From Lampris incognitus (taxonomy: Eukaryota > Chordata > Actinopteri > Lampriformes > Lampridae): a stretch of DNA of 64,000 nucleotides. The notes under the pieces are model-generated. The model searched no databases, had not been told where the DNA came from, and was given only the letters and a program-made list of their open reading frames with translations. Location: contig NC_079216.1 in assembly GCF_029633865.1 (NCBI RefSeq), positions 23,684,447 through 23,748,446 on the forward strand. Reading direction: 5' to 3'. A program made the position numbers and the translations under genes. This document shows, in pieces, positions 21,419 through 32,204 of the stretch (its first letter is position 1; the number at the start of each line of letters is the position of its first letter).

Positions 21419-23163
21419 AACAGCGAAGCAGTTGATTTTACACAGTCCCATGCTGACCTTGTTTGACCCTGATCTGCCCACCATCGTAACCACTGACGTT
21501 TCAGATTATGGGGTTGGGGCTGTGCTGACTCAAATACACCCAGACAACTCCGAGAGAACAGTGGTGTTCACGTCACGCATGCTTGCATGCATCAGCAGAG
21601 CGGAAGTACTCCATGGTGGAGAAAGAAGCTTTGGGGTGTTTCTGGGCTACAGAGAAATGGAGGACCTACCTGTGGGGCAGACGCTTCACGTTACGTACAG
21701 ACCAAAGCCCCCTCACTACACTACTCTCCTCTAAGGGGCCGGACAGAGCTGGTATGCATATAGCTAGGTGGTCAGCTAGGTTGCTGTCATTTAATTATGA
21801 CATGCAGTACAGACCTGGCACAGAAAATGTCACAGCTGACTGTCTGTCCAGGCTCCTATTGCTAACTGCTGATCAGGGACAGGAGGACGAGCTGGAGGTG
21901 GTGGCACTCATCAGCAGTTTCTCAGCTGTGTCTGCAGATGAATTCAAGGAGGCCTGTCAAGCATGCCCTGTTCAGTCACAGCTGCGCAAGTTCATCGCCA
22001 CAAGATGGCCACACTCAGGTCTGGATCCAACACTGACACCCTACTACAGACTGAGAGCAGAACTGTCCATAGTGGATGGATGTGTCCTGTGGGGAGACCA
22101 CCGTCTACTGGTGCCACAGCAACTGCAGCCACAACTGATGCGACTGGCTCACGAGACACACCAGGGCATCGTCAGAACGAAACAACGTCTCGGGTACCTT
22201 TACTGGTGGCCTGGGATGGATGCACAAGTCGAATCCACAATCAAATCTTGCCTCACATGTCAGCAGCATGGCAAGACAGCTGTTACACATACTATGCCTA
22301 TGCAACCTGTTCCATTCCCAGATGCTGCATGGGAAAAAGTAGCAACAGACATTGTAGGCCCTTTTGAGTCCACAGCCCCTGGTTGCCGTTTTGCTATTAC
22401 CCTCATAGATTACTTTATTAAGTGGCCTGAGGTTGCATTCATGTCCCAAGTTATTTCTGCATCAGTGATCCACTTCCTGTCTACAGCGTTCAGCAGGGAA
22501 GGAAACCCAAAAGAGTTAATCTCAGGCGATGGTAGTCAACTGATTTCACAGGAAATGGAATCTTTTCTCAAGGACAGGGGAATTGCACACAAACGCTCCT
22601 CACTCTACTACCCCCAGGCCAATGGGGAAATTGAGGGATTTAATCGATGTCTGAAAGATAGTCTACTGACTGCGAAAATAGAAGGAAAGGAGTGGACAGC
22701 ATCAACCAGAGACTTTCTCCAGGTCTACAGGGCAACCAGACATGCAACCACTCAATACTCCCCTGCAGAGCTGTTGCACGGACGTCAGATGCACACCAAA
22801 CTCCATGTGACAGGCCTCCACAAACCACAGCCTGTCACATCCCTACAAGCACAAAACACAGCACAAACAGTGAAAGAGAAGCAGAGAAAGATGGAGTATG
22901 CAGACAAGAAGAGAAGGGCAAAAGCTGTGCACTTTCCTCCTGGGTCTTGGGTCAGAGTTAGGAGACCAGGTATACTATGCAAGAGACAGTCAAAGTACTC
23001 TCGCCCTCTTCAGGTGCATGAGCAAAGAGGCCAATACACTTACAGACTGTCTGATGGGCGCACCTGGAATGCATCCTATCTCACGTCAGCCCCACCCCTT
23101 CAGGGTCACTCAGACCTTGGGCAGGCCCTTTCTCCTGAGGGGCCTGACATAGACTCTAGCTGA
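21419..23163 (+). pseudogene. Element D RNase H and integrase
   Basis: RNase H begins VTTDVSDYGVGAVLTQIH and, after a frameshift near 21590, continues YSMVEKEALGCFWATEKW and LRTDQSPLTTLL. The integrase has a complete zinc-binding module (HETHQGIVRTKQR, then CLTCQ). The core has TDIVGPF (first Asp) and NGEIEGFNR (Glu). The second Asp motif, normally SDNG, reads LISGDGSQLIS, so the catalytic position appears to be Gly. The C-terminus ends QGHSDLGQALSPEGPDIDSS with a stop at 23161-23163. Confidence 0.9.
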
Positions 23164-23440
23164 GTCAAGCCTGACCCACTACATGCTCAACCCCCTCTGC
23201 GAGAGGTCATTATCACGAGACCGCCGGCTTGGGCACAGGACTATGTTATGTGAGGACGGTAAACTAAAACAAGAGTAGCCTATTGTTGGTATGAAGCGGT
23301 TATTTCAAAACTGTTATTTGGTTTATGGTCAAGGTATTCTGTTGTTATTGTAAGACTGTTCATAGCTTATACAGTTCAGCATAAGCACCGCAGTGATTGT
23401 ATAGTTGGTGATGGAAATGTTATCTTTTGCAAAGGGGATA

Positions 23441-23607
23441 TGTGATGTCTTGAGTTGATGCAGTTGGAGGACAGTAGGGGGAGCTAGAGGACAAGATAGG
23501 ATGTAAGTGACTGTAAGAGGGGAGAAGGAGTGTGACGTGGGTTGTTGAAGTAAAGAAGCTTATGCTAACAGATGTGTGTCTTCGAGTGGTCCCTTAGCAA
23601 CACAACA
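23441..23607 (+). repeat. 3' LTR of element D
   Basis: Starts after aaaggggata and ends CACAACA. 163 of 167 positions match the 5' LTR. Confidence 0.95.
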
Positions 23608-23624
23608 CTCCTGTCGATAGAGGA

Positions 23625-24110
23625 AAGCCACTCCATTACCTGCAATATCAGATTAGCTTCACCAGCCTTGGTTCACCGTTTACCTGGGTCCAGAGTCTCC
23701 GACATAGAGGACAATCTTATGGTGCCGGCATCACGCAGGGAGAAACAGGGAACCCAGGCACACAGCACCACTACTTTCAGCAACATTGTTATTCGTGCTG
23801 GCGCCAATAACGCTATGAAGAAGCAATCAGAGATCACAAAAGCCGGCCTAGTCAGGATGCTTGAGTTTGCCAGAAAGATGTATCGGCATCGATTAATTGT
23901 CTCTGGTCCCTTACCCGTGAGGGGTAATGATGAGATGTACAGTAGGCTCATCTCAGTGAACTGCTGGCTGGCTCGTTACTCTAATGAGCAGGGCTTTGGC
24001 TTTGTGAACTGACCTTTTGCGGCCACCCTTACCTGCTGAAAGCGTAGAGCATTCACCCTACCGGGGACCGCGCTGCACTTTTGTCTAGCAATATAGATAG
24101 CCATTTACGT
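23625..24110 (+). pseudogene. L2/CR1-type LINE ORF1 with SGNH-esterase-like domain
   Basis: Reads IRLASPALVHRLPGSRVSDI, FSNIVIRAGANNAMKKQSE and HRLIVSGPLPVRGNDEMYSR, then NCWLARYSNEQGFGFVN. One frame over, IHPTGDRAALLSSNI follows. These blocks (G-N-D/N, SGPLP, HPT) are those of the SGNH esterase-like domain known in ORF1 of CR1/L2-like LINEs in fish. The GTND position is GANN here and the conserved Asp before HPT is lost, so it is dead. It is not read as a host esterase because it abuts only transposon sequence. Confidence 0.65.
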
Positions 24111-25145
24111 TTAGTTTGACATTAGGAATTTATCGTTTAGCAGGTTACAAGTGATTAAAAAACTGTTAGGTTGAAATCTAGTGTGGATGTGGAGTGAACT
24201 AGTTTAGTTAATATGTTTGGTCAGGGAATTTCTCATAGTATAGATTATCAGACTGACAGCTTGGACTATAACAGTAAGACCGTCTCCCTACCCTGTTGTA
24301 TTGCTCCCAATCTCTTGTCGCTGCCCCTCTCACATGGTGTCCAGTGCCATGTGATTGGAATTGCCGTCCTCATCACTTGCTTTTCAGAGGATCGATTTTT
24401 CTGTTAACTTCTAATAGCGACAGTCCCTCATCCTCAAGCGAAATTACATCATCGCCCACCAACAGCTGCAAGATGTCTCCTCAACGAGCGTGGCAGTGAG
24501 CACAAGCAATTCAATTCCTCCATGTAAAGTGTTGGTAATTTTCCTTCTGTCTCACTAACGTAGCTTCCCACTCAAGTAACAGTTTGATAGATAGTCAAGT
24601 ATTCAATCTTACATCTCTGCTGTTGCTTTAGCTCGTCCGTTGTGTACTTGAACGTTCAGCTTGTCACTGCCAATGCCGTCATCTTGGTTAGCTTGTCAGC
24701 AAATGTCCTGAAATATTTGCGAACTGGGGGAAACATCAAATGCATGTTGCACCCATCAAATGAACGTAAGCCTTGCTGAATAACCAAAATCAACAGACGA
24801 AGCACCTGAAAATGATGCTTGAGGAAATCCCGTTGCACAGCTTGTCTCACCACCTCTTGCTATTTCCAGTGCCCACATTGGACGGGCATGCACCCGAACC
24901 TGATGCTATGCCTTCTGTCTCTTGGGAGATACCAGTAAGATCAAGAAATCGTTTGTGGCCCCTCTACAGCTCAACTGGATGTTATTAATCAGCGGGTTCG
25001 ACACTGGTCCCACCAGGAGGAGCGCCATTCCTGAACCTGATAGTAGACGGGAGAGACACTAGAGACTCAGACCCAGTGCTTGTTTCCCTGAGCAGAGGCT
25101 GAATAGTTCTGGCCACAACAGTTAGCACACTCTGCTGGAAGTGCA
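24111..25145. other. No clear gene; probable LINE/gag relic sequence
   Basis: About 24111-24650 may be the region after LINE ORF1, since it holds only short out-of-frame segments. From about 24660 the + strand has scraps such as PVPTLDGHAPEPDAMPSVSW that could precede the gag fragment at 25150. No start, RNA gene or boundary can be supported. Confidence 0.35.
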
Positions 25146-25149
25146 TAGA

Positions 25150-25846
25150 CCTAAACCGGCCACATTTGATGGAAATTATGACCAGAGCTCTTTCTTGTTG
25201 CCATTTGAGCGCCAGGCCAGGAAATATGGATGGGGTGCTGCTGACAGAGTGGACAGGTTTCATGAATGCTTAAGAGGAACTGCAATATGATGTCTGCTCA
25301 CTACCAGAATTTACAAGGAGGATTATGTTCTCTTATTGGAGTAGCCCAGTCAGCATTTTGGAATAAGGGACCCCCCACCACAGTAAGAAAGTTGGGAGAA
25401 TTTTGACAAGGTAAGGAGGCGTCAGCTGAATTTGCAGAAGAGGAGCCATGTCTCATCACACTTGTATATCGGGAAGTGGATCTCCAGCTGCAAGACCAAA
25501 TGGCAACTGATGTCTTCCTTAAAGGCCTAAGAAATCAAAAAGTGGCTTAATGAAGTTATGAACCGAGATCCATGATCTCTTGCAGAGGCTCAAAAGTCTG
25601 TAGAGGCTCATGAACATAACTTCAGAGCTACTGTGGGGTGTGAAACTGAAATAAACAGCAAGACGCATTTCTTAGGCTGATGGAGACATCTGTGAGGACT
25701 TCACTGCTACCTCTCGTAGGGTGCAGATCCCTCAGTATGTAATTGCTGATCAGTTTACTGTACTGACAGATCAAGTCAAGACCCTTGTTCATATGGTAAG
25801 GAACCCACAGCTGCAGTTTGAACATTTCCAGTCTCTACTACTACTT
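25150..25846 (+). pseudogene. Degenerate retrotransposon gag (capsid) fragment
   Basis: Three frames together encode PATFDGNYDQSSFLLPFERQ, ARKYGWGAADRVDRFHEC, then DLQLQDQMATDVFLKGLRNQ and a tail rich in EAQK/AHEHN. This is the layout of a Retrotransposon_gag domain (F-G aromatic start, helix with FLxGL). Stops occur about every 100 bp. The family (gypsy or BEL) cannot be told. It ends where a minus-strand LINE joins at about 25840. Confidence 0.6.
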
Positions 25847-26400
25847 TCAGCTGATCCCGTTAGGGATCGCCACAGTGGATTATCAGTTTCCACTTCCTCT
25901 GTCACACCAGCCACCTGCATGTCTTCCCTCACCACATTCATAAACCTTCTCTTTGGCCTTCCTCTTTTCCTCTTCCCTGGCAGCTCCATATTCAGCATCC
26001 TTCTCCCAATATATCCAGCATCTCTCCTCAAGCCATCTCAATCTTGCCTCTCTTGCTTTGTCTCCAAGCCGTCCAACTTGAGCAGTCCCTCTAATATAAT
26101 TACTCCTAATCGTGTCCTTCTTCATCACTCCCAATGAAAATTTTAGCATCTTCAATTCTGCCACCTCCAGCTCTGCCTCCTGTCTTTTCGTCAGCTCCAC
26201 TGTCTCCAAACCATATAACATAGCTGGTCTCACAAACATCTTGTAAATGTTCCCTTTAACGCTTGCTGGTCCTTCTGTGAGAAATCACTCCTGACACTCT
26301 TCTCCACCCACTCCACCCTGCCTGCACTCTCTTCTTCACCTCTCTTCTGCACTCCCCGTTACTTTGGACAGTTGACCCCAAACACCAATCAGGGGATGGG
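25838..26400 (-). pseudogene. RTE-like LINE, C-terminal RT fragment
   Basis: The minus strand encodes MFVRPAMLYGLETVELTKRQ, AELKMLKFSLGV, RSNYIRGTAQVGRLGDKARE, then in another frame RRDAGYIGRRMLNMELPGKR and RGRPKRRFMNVVREDM. This block is a widespread fish LINE tail. The 3' end has the typical GGCGATCCCTAACGGGATC followed by AGTAGTAG repeats (25838-25850 on +). Upstream the coding degrades at about 26340. Clade placement in RTE is from memory of the family. Confidence 0.75.
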
Positions 26401-26779
26401 GACGGGCGAGCTCCAATGACCCAGATCACAACCCCATAACAGATACCATCCAGGATAAGGCACTGCCAGAATCATCCGGATCCAGACCGTCATCCGTTAC
26501 TTATTCTCTCTGCTTAGTAACTACTTTTTTTCCTCTTGCCATTCTTGTGATTACAAACCAAAGCTTCTGGGTGAGTTAAGAATAGCCCTAAATCTTGATT
26601 AACACTTACTAGAAAAACCAAGACTTTTATCGGTATCTGCATGCGACATGTTAATACGAAGATGAAAAACGTTACATAGGCAAGTACATGTCTGACAGAA
26701 CCTTTTAGAAAAGTGTATAATTCAGATATTGGTAGAATCATTTCATGCATGCATAAGGGTCTGTTAAATCTTAAAACTT

Positions 26780-27106
26780 ATTCGACTTTCCATTAAAACA
26801 AAATGGGAGAGGGAGGGACAAAAATCTGAGGAAGAATGGACAATATGGAGGTATAAATGGAAGTGTACTATTTCACAGAAAAGGAGGGAGTTTGTTTGGA
26901 AAAACCTGATAAGGTATTTTATTACACCCCCTCAGAAATCCCATTATAATAGTAACCTCCCTGTTTCCTGGAAAAGCTGTGGAAACCAAAATGCAAACAG
27001 TTATATTTTCTGGGATTGCCCTGTTATCAAAGACTATTGGAGAGCGATACACAATGCCCTACAAGACATTTAAATGTGAAATACCCCTAGAAAGTAAGCC
27101 CATATA
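26780..27106 (+). pseudogene. L1 ORF2 fragment, left part of an interrupted copy
   Basis: Encodes KRREFVWKNLIRYFITPP, VSWKSCGNQNANSYIFWDC and DYWRAIHNALQDIFKCEIP, ending SKPI at the Tc1 insertion. The same L1 resumes at 43765 in frame with YFGYIAQEWLKGDKYL. It is the outermost host of the nested stack. Confidence 0.85.
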
Positions 27107-28256
27107 AACTATATGTACAAAAGAATTGGGACACCTCTTAATCATTGAATTCAGGTGTGTCATTCAGACCCATTGCCACAGGTGTATAAAATCAAGCAGC
27201 TAGCCATGCAGTCTGCATTTACAAACATTTGTAAAAGAATGGGTTCTGAAGAGCTCAGTGAATTCAAGCGTGGTACCGTCATAGGATGCCACCTTTGCAA
27301 TAAATCAGTTCGTGAAACGTCTTCCCTGCTAGATATTCCACGGCCAACTAAATGGTATTACTGAAAAGTGGAAGAGTTTAGGAACAACAACAACTTAGCC
27401 ATGAAGTGGCAGACCACGTAAAGTCACACAGCGGGGTCAACGAGTGCTGAGGCGCATGGTGCGTCAAAGTTGCCAATGCTCTGTTGACTCAATAACTGCA
27501 GAGTTCCAAATTTTCTCTGGCATTAACATCAGCACAAAAACTGTGCGCCCCGGGAGCTTCATGGAATGGGTTTCCATGGCCAAGCAGCGGCATGCAAGCC
27601 TTACATCAAGCACAATGCCAAGCATCGAATGGAGTGGTGTAAAGCACCACTGGACTCTGGAGCAGTGGAAACGTTCTGATGGACAAGTCTGGGTTTGGCG
27701 GATGCCAGGAGAACATTACCTGCCTGACTGCATTTTGCCAACTGCAAAGTTTGGTCGAGGAGGAATAATGGTATGGGGTTGTTTTTCAGGGGTTGGGCTA
27801 GGCCCCTTAGTTCCAGTGAAAGGAAATCTTAATGCTTCAACGTACCAAGACATTTTGGACAATTCTATACTTCCAACTTTGTGGGAACAGTTTGGAGAGG
27901 GCCATTTTCTGTTCCAGCATGACTGCCCCAGTGCACAAAGCAAGGTCCATTAAGACATGGTTGGGTGAGTTTGGTGTGGAAGAACTTGACTGGCCTGCAC
28001 AGAGCCCTGACCTCAACCCCATCGAACACCTTTGGGATGAACTAGAATGGAGATTGCAAGCCAGGTCTTCTCGTCCAACATCAGTGCCTGACCTCGCAAA
28101 TGCTCTTGATGAATGGGCAAAAATTCCCACAGACACACTCAAATCTTGTGGCAAGCCTTCCCAGAAGAGGGGAAGCTGTTATAGCTGCAAAGGGGGGGGG
28201 GCAACTCCATATGAATACCTAAGGATTTAGAATGGGATGTCATAAAAGCTCCTGTA
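27107..28256 (+). mobile_element. Tc1-A, left part (1192 bp when rejoined)
   Basis: Left terminal repeat AACTATATGTACAAAAGAAT at 27107, TA duplication at 27105-27106. The right terminal repeat is 15.5 kb away at 43734-43762, followed by TA (43763-43764). Gypsy F inserted after CTGTA at 28252-28256. Removing both insertions restores the L1 frame (P-I-Y-F-G). The native copy is about 1.19 kb, shorter than a full Tc1 of about 1.6 kb, because part of the transposase gene is deleted. Confidence 0.95.
27247..28230 (+). pseudogene. Tc1-A transposase
   Basis: Starts SEELSEFKRGTVIGCHLCNK (helix-turn-helix), then in shifting frames [47 protein letters not shown], and [20 protein letters not shown], the conserved C-terminal part with the third catalytic residue in the NPIEHLW block. 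The segment carrying the first catalytic Asp is missing around 27530-27560. Stops and frameshifts throughout. Confidence 0.9.
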
Positions 28257-28395
28257 TGTCACAGATCAGAGACAATCCACACGCAGAATCACTGAGCAAA
28301 GACAGGACTTAGGCAAAAGAGTGACTTTACTGATTAAAAAAAAAGGCAATACATACAGTCAGGTGGGATACGAAGCAGACAGGTGGGATACGAAG
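28257..28395 (-). repeat. 3' LTR remnant of element F
   Basis: Starts TGTCACAG and matches 41758-41885 with scattered differences and a poly-A length change. At the deletion junction a short motif GGTGGGATACGAAG appears twice (28364-28398). The junction joins the LTR to the RT coding strand just after YLDDILIFSKSL. Confidence 0.85.
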
Positions 28396-28631
28396 AGACT
28401 TAGAGAATATCAGAATATCATCCAGGTACACAAAGAAACTGATTAACCATGTCCCCCAACAACGCCATTAACAAGGGCTTGGAAGACAGTAGGAGCATTC
28501 GTCAAACAAAAAGGCATTACCAGATATTCATAGTGTGCACTGGGTGTGTTAAAGGCCGTCTTCCACTCGTCTCCCTCACGAATGCCCAGCAGGTGATAAG
28601 CGTTGCGGAGATCCAGTTTGGTGAAGATGCT
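28396..28631 (-). pseudogene. Element F reverse transcriptase, palm fragment
   Basis: Reads [39 protein letters not shown] and, after a stop and shift, VYLDDILIFSKSL. The first residues join exactly to FEHLQGAT on the other side of element G at 35162. The active-site YLDD is intact but nothing follows it. Confidence 0.9.
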
Positions 28632-29412
28632 TGTGCTGCCAGATCGTAAATGAACGACGGCTTTTATTTTGACACGGAAGGAAGTTGAGTTTGGCGGTTG
28701 TCGTGCATAGGCCACGAGGAAGGAAAAAAAAAATCATTCACGAAGAATAACGGTAACAGCAGCTCACAACGGGAGAGACGGAGAGTGTGGCGTGAGCTGC
28801 AGATGCGTGCTAATTGAGAGCCAACTAGTCGAAATTAAACCAAAACTGGAGTGGGGAGCGTTACATCTTGCTGGCCGTCTACAGGGATGCCACTGGCGGG
28901 CTAGTTAATCCTTTTTGTCATTACAATTCATTGCTGGTTAGCACTGCTGTTGGAATTCATTTCTAGTTAGCATTCTGGTATTAGGTTAATGTTAAAACGG
29001 TTAGCCAATTACTCAGATTGCCTTGCTGTGTAGTTTATGTGTAGTTCAGTTAGCCATGTTCTGTGCAATCAAGTACATTTGTATGGTTATATATCGATTT
29101 GGCAAAGGATATAACATAAGTGAATTTCATTTGTTCATACCCTTAAAAAGAATAAGTAGAAAATGGTTTATTTTTCTGTACTTTTGGAATGGAATTAGCA
29201 GTAATGGCAGCATTTTTCCCATCTCTTGTTTTGTATTGTAAAAGGTTTTCAACATAACGCATCATCAAAAAGCTTGAAAGTTGAAATAATTCAATTAAAA
29301 CAAGATGAAAGAAAATTGCTGTTCTAGTTGTGCCATAAATTCCCTGTGGTCGGCTAAGGCCTTTTTCAAGTTTGGGCAGGAGCTGAAGCAAATTCCCCTA
29401 AATAACTTGACA
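28632..29412 (+). repeat. 5' LTR of element G
   Basis: Aligned to the right LTR from the agatcgtaaatgaacg block to aattcccctaaataacttgaca. Several small indels differ between copies. Confidence 0.9.
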
Positions 29413-29540
29413 GTTGAAAACCATCAACATTTCAGTTGATGATCCAAAAGGTAGCTGTTGATACTCAGTGCAGCAACAGGACAAGAAGATCAAAGGTTTC
29501 AGGAAGCCCAGAAAAGACAAGAAACATATCACAGATCAAG

Positions 29541-32170
29541 ATGGCAAACGAAGTTCTTGGCAAAACATTGGATCAGCTAAGAAAGGAGAGAACGGCTGCA
29601 AACAGCTGCTTCACGAGGCAGGACAACTACCTCAGCCGGAAGGCAGGCACTAACTGAATCAGAGCTCAGAAAAGAATTTGTGAAGTTCTCTGCCAGTGTG
29701 CGGAGGGTCATTGAAGCTAATGATGATTTCAGAACTGGGTTATTGTTAGAGGTCCAACTGTCTGCGAAGCATTTAGTCTTAGTTGACAGTGACCTGTAGC
29801 ACCTCCCTGAGAGAAGGAGCTGGAAGAGGTGATGAGCAGGGTGTGAGGGGTCAGAGGTGATTTTCTTTGCTCGCTTTACAGTCCGGTTAGCATGTAGAGA
29901 TTCAACTGAGGGGAGTGGGTTGCCTATGATTTTGGATACGTTGACAATCCGCTGCAGTTTTTTCCATGTTTGAGCGTCTGTGCCACTGTACCATACTGTA
30001 ATAGAAGATGTTATGATGGATTCGATAATGACTGAGTAAAACAGAATGAGAAGTTGATGTTTGAACCGGTAATTTTTTAGCTGCCTAAGAAAGTAAAGTC
30101 ATTGTTGAACTTTTCAATGATGTGTTCAATGTTAATTTTCCACTTCAGGTTATTCCTAATGTATGTTCCAATGAATTTAAAACAGTCGGTGGTGGTGATG
30201 GGGTCTCCGTTCATTTGTATGGGTGTTTTAGGATTCGGCATGCATCGGAAGTCAACAATGAGTTCTTGGGTTTTGGCTGTATTAAGCAGAAGATTGTCGT
30301 TTGCGCACCAAGTGACAGCTTGGTCTACTTCAGTGTGGTACTGGGTTTCATCATTGTTGGAGATGAGGCCTACAATGGCTGTCATCTGCGTATTTTATTT
30401 TCACAGAGCTATCCGTGGATGTGAGGTGGGTGGTGTAAAGTGAGAAGAGCCAGGGGGAAAGAACACAGCCCTGAGGAGCACCTGTACTGAGGGTAAGAGA
30501 GTGTGAGGTTAGGTTAACCTTCACCCTCTGTGGCCTGTTCCACAGGAAGCTCCGGATCCAGTGGCATATGGCTGGGTCAATGTTCATATCCAAGAGTATT
30601 GTAAAGAGTTTGAGTGGGTTGATGGAGTCACAGGCGGAACTAAAGTCTATGAACAGGATGTGTGCGTAGGTGATTCCAGGGCTATGCTAACTGCATCCTC
30701 AACAGACCGGTTGGCTTGATAGGCAGGAGCAGGGGACAAACCTTGAGAAGGTCACCAGTGACTGAGAAAAGGTAAAGGAGATTGTTCAAGCTAACCTCTG
30801 GACTAGGTATGGGCTAGATGAGCTGGCAGCGGCATTTGGAGAAGCTGAAAAGGTCTGTGAACATGCTTACAAAATAGTTGCAGAAAGCATTAACTGAAGG
30901 CTATGACATTAATCCAACTGTGCTGGAAAAATTGATCAAGGAAGCATCTAAAAGCTCTGTCAGTCGGAGCCATGGATCCCCACAACAGAGGAAGTGACTT
31001 TTAAAAAAAGCATCAGGGGCCTGAAAGTAGCCAACAATGAGCTTGAGGTAAGAAAGACCAAGTTTGCCAGAGCACAGAGGGTTGCTGAGGAAGAGCAGGC
31101 TTCAGCAGCTATAGGTGCAAGAACAGAAGCGACCAGACAGATAATGCCAAGAATTAAGCCAACTAAGCTACCCAAATTTAGTGGCTGCAAGAGAGATTTC
31201 TATCGCTGGAAGAAGGACTGGGAAAGCCTGCAAAAACAGGGTGAGCTGACCAGTTCAGCTGAGGTCAAAAAGGTCCAGCTTCTTGACAGCGTGGATGAGA
31301 AGATTGCTAGAGACCTTAAGCTGTCAACTTACAACACAGCTGAGGACAAATTCAGAATGCTGGCAAACAGGCATAGTAATAAGTCTACCATCGCTTTAGA
31401 GATTATTGAAGCGCTGGAGAAAATCCTGCCTGTGAAAGGAAACCAGCCAAGTGATAGACCTAATTCAGACAGTAGAGAAAGCCCTTTCAGATCTCACTGA
31501 TCTTGGGAATACTGGCGTCATCAAAAACCCGCTGGAGCTAAGGTCCACCAAGAACAAGCTTCCCTAATTTGTGAAGAAAGACTGGCTTGTCTTCATGGTT
31601 GATCCCAATAATGGTGTCACACAAGACAATCATTTTGACATGCTCCTCACATTCCTGAAAAGGCAGGAGGAGATCTTTGAGAGACTGGAGCACCTTAAAA
31701 TAGACAAATCAGATCACGCAGAAAGGAAATTTAACAAAGAATATGCCTCAACTAAAGCCACCAAGAAAGGGGACACTGAAGATAGGTGTATTGTCTGTGG
31801 AGATGAAGCAAAGACAAGATTTTCTTCTGCAAAAAATTAAAGCCCTGAAGCTGTCAGAAAACGAAACTGTAGTTAAAATGATTGGTGCATGCAGGGAGTG
31901 CTTAGAATGCCATAAAAGTGATGACGGCTGTAAAGATTCTCATCTGTGCAGAAACAAAGACATTAGAAAGAGAGTGTAGTCAGATCATCACTTCTTTCTC
32001 TGCCCAAGAGGAGAAGGCAAGAGGTGACCGGGAGGAATTGCAGAAGGACAGCAGAAACAAAAAAGGCCTAACAGAGGAAAAGGAGAAGTTCTTGAGTGAA
32101 CTTTCCCCAGAGTTAGCAGAAAGGCATTCACCAACAAGTCTGCAAAGGTAAGCTGTGCTGCTAAGTCCAA
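29541..32170 (+). pseudogene. Element G gag
   Basis: Begins MANEVLGKTLDQLRKERTAA at 29541. It is interrupted at 29797 by a LINE and resumes near 30770 with EIVQANLWTRYGLDELAAAF. The capsid core RIKPTKLPKFSGCKRDFYRW and DWESLQKQGELTSSAEVKK is the DUF1759-type domain of BEL elements. A zinc-binding segment follows (CIVCGDEAK, CRECLECHKSDDGC), then FLSELSPELAERH. Frames shift many times and stops occur near 31500, 31565 and 31840. Confidence 0.85.
29797..30755 (-). pseudogene. CR1/L2/Rex1-type LINE fragment inserted in element G gag
   Basis: The minus strand encodes ICHWIRSFLWNRPQRVKVN, LSTGAPQGCVLSPWLFSLY and IKYADDSHC (RT active site, usually FADDT), then TWCANDNLLLNTAKTQELIV and TDCFKFIGTYIRNNLKWKI. 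Gag of element G continues on both sides. Near-identical CAGTGACCTG (29787-29796) and CAGTGACTG (30756-30764) flank it as an imperfect target duplication. 5' truncated, as is usual for LINEs. Confidence 0.8.
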
Positions 32171-32204
32171 GTTGGGAATTCTGAAAAAAAAAAAAGTGGA
32201 CTGC

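Larger units (their letters stand above)
19136..23607 (+). mobile_element. Element D: complete gypsy retrotransposon
   Basis: Two 167-bp LTRs (TGTGATGTC to CACAACA) with 4 mismatches bound a full internal region: primer-binding site, gag with two zinc knuckles, protease, RT, RNase H, integrase and a polypurine tract (aaaggggata). Flanking 5-mers are CCCCT (19131-19135) and CTCCT (23608-23612), a target duplication with one mismatch. Several frameshifts and substituted catalytic residues make it inactive. Primer-binding site and gag resemble element C, so the two are related lineages. Confidence 0.9.

Noticed and set aside
23572..24012. Host GDSL/SGNH esterase gene
   Set aside because: Catalytic positions are altered, the frame starts inside the LTR of element D, and the blocks match LINE ORF1.
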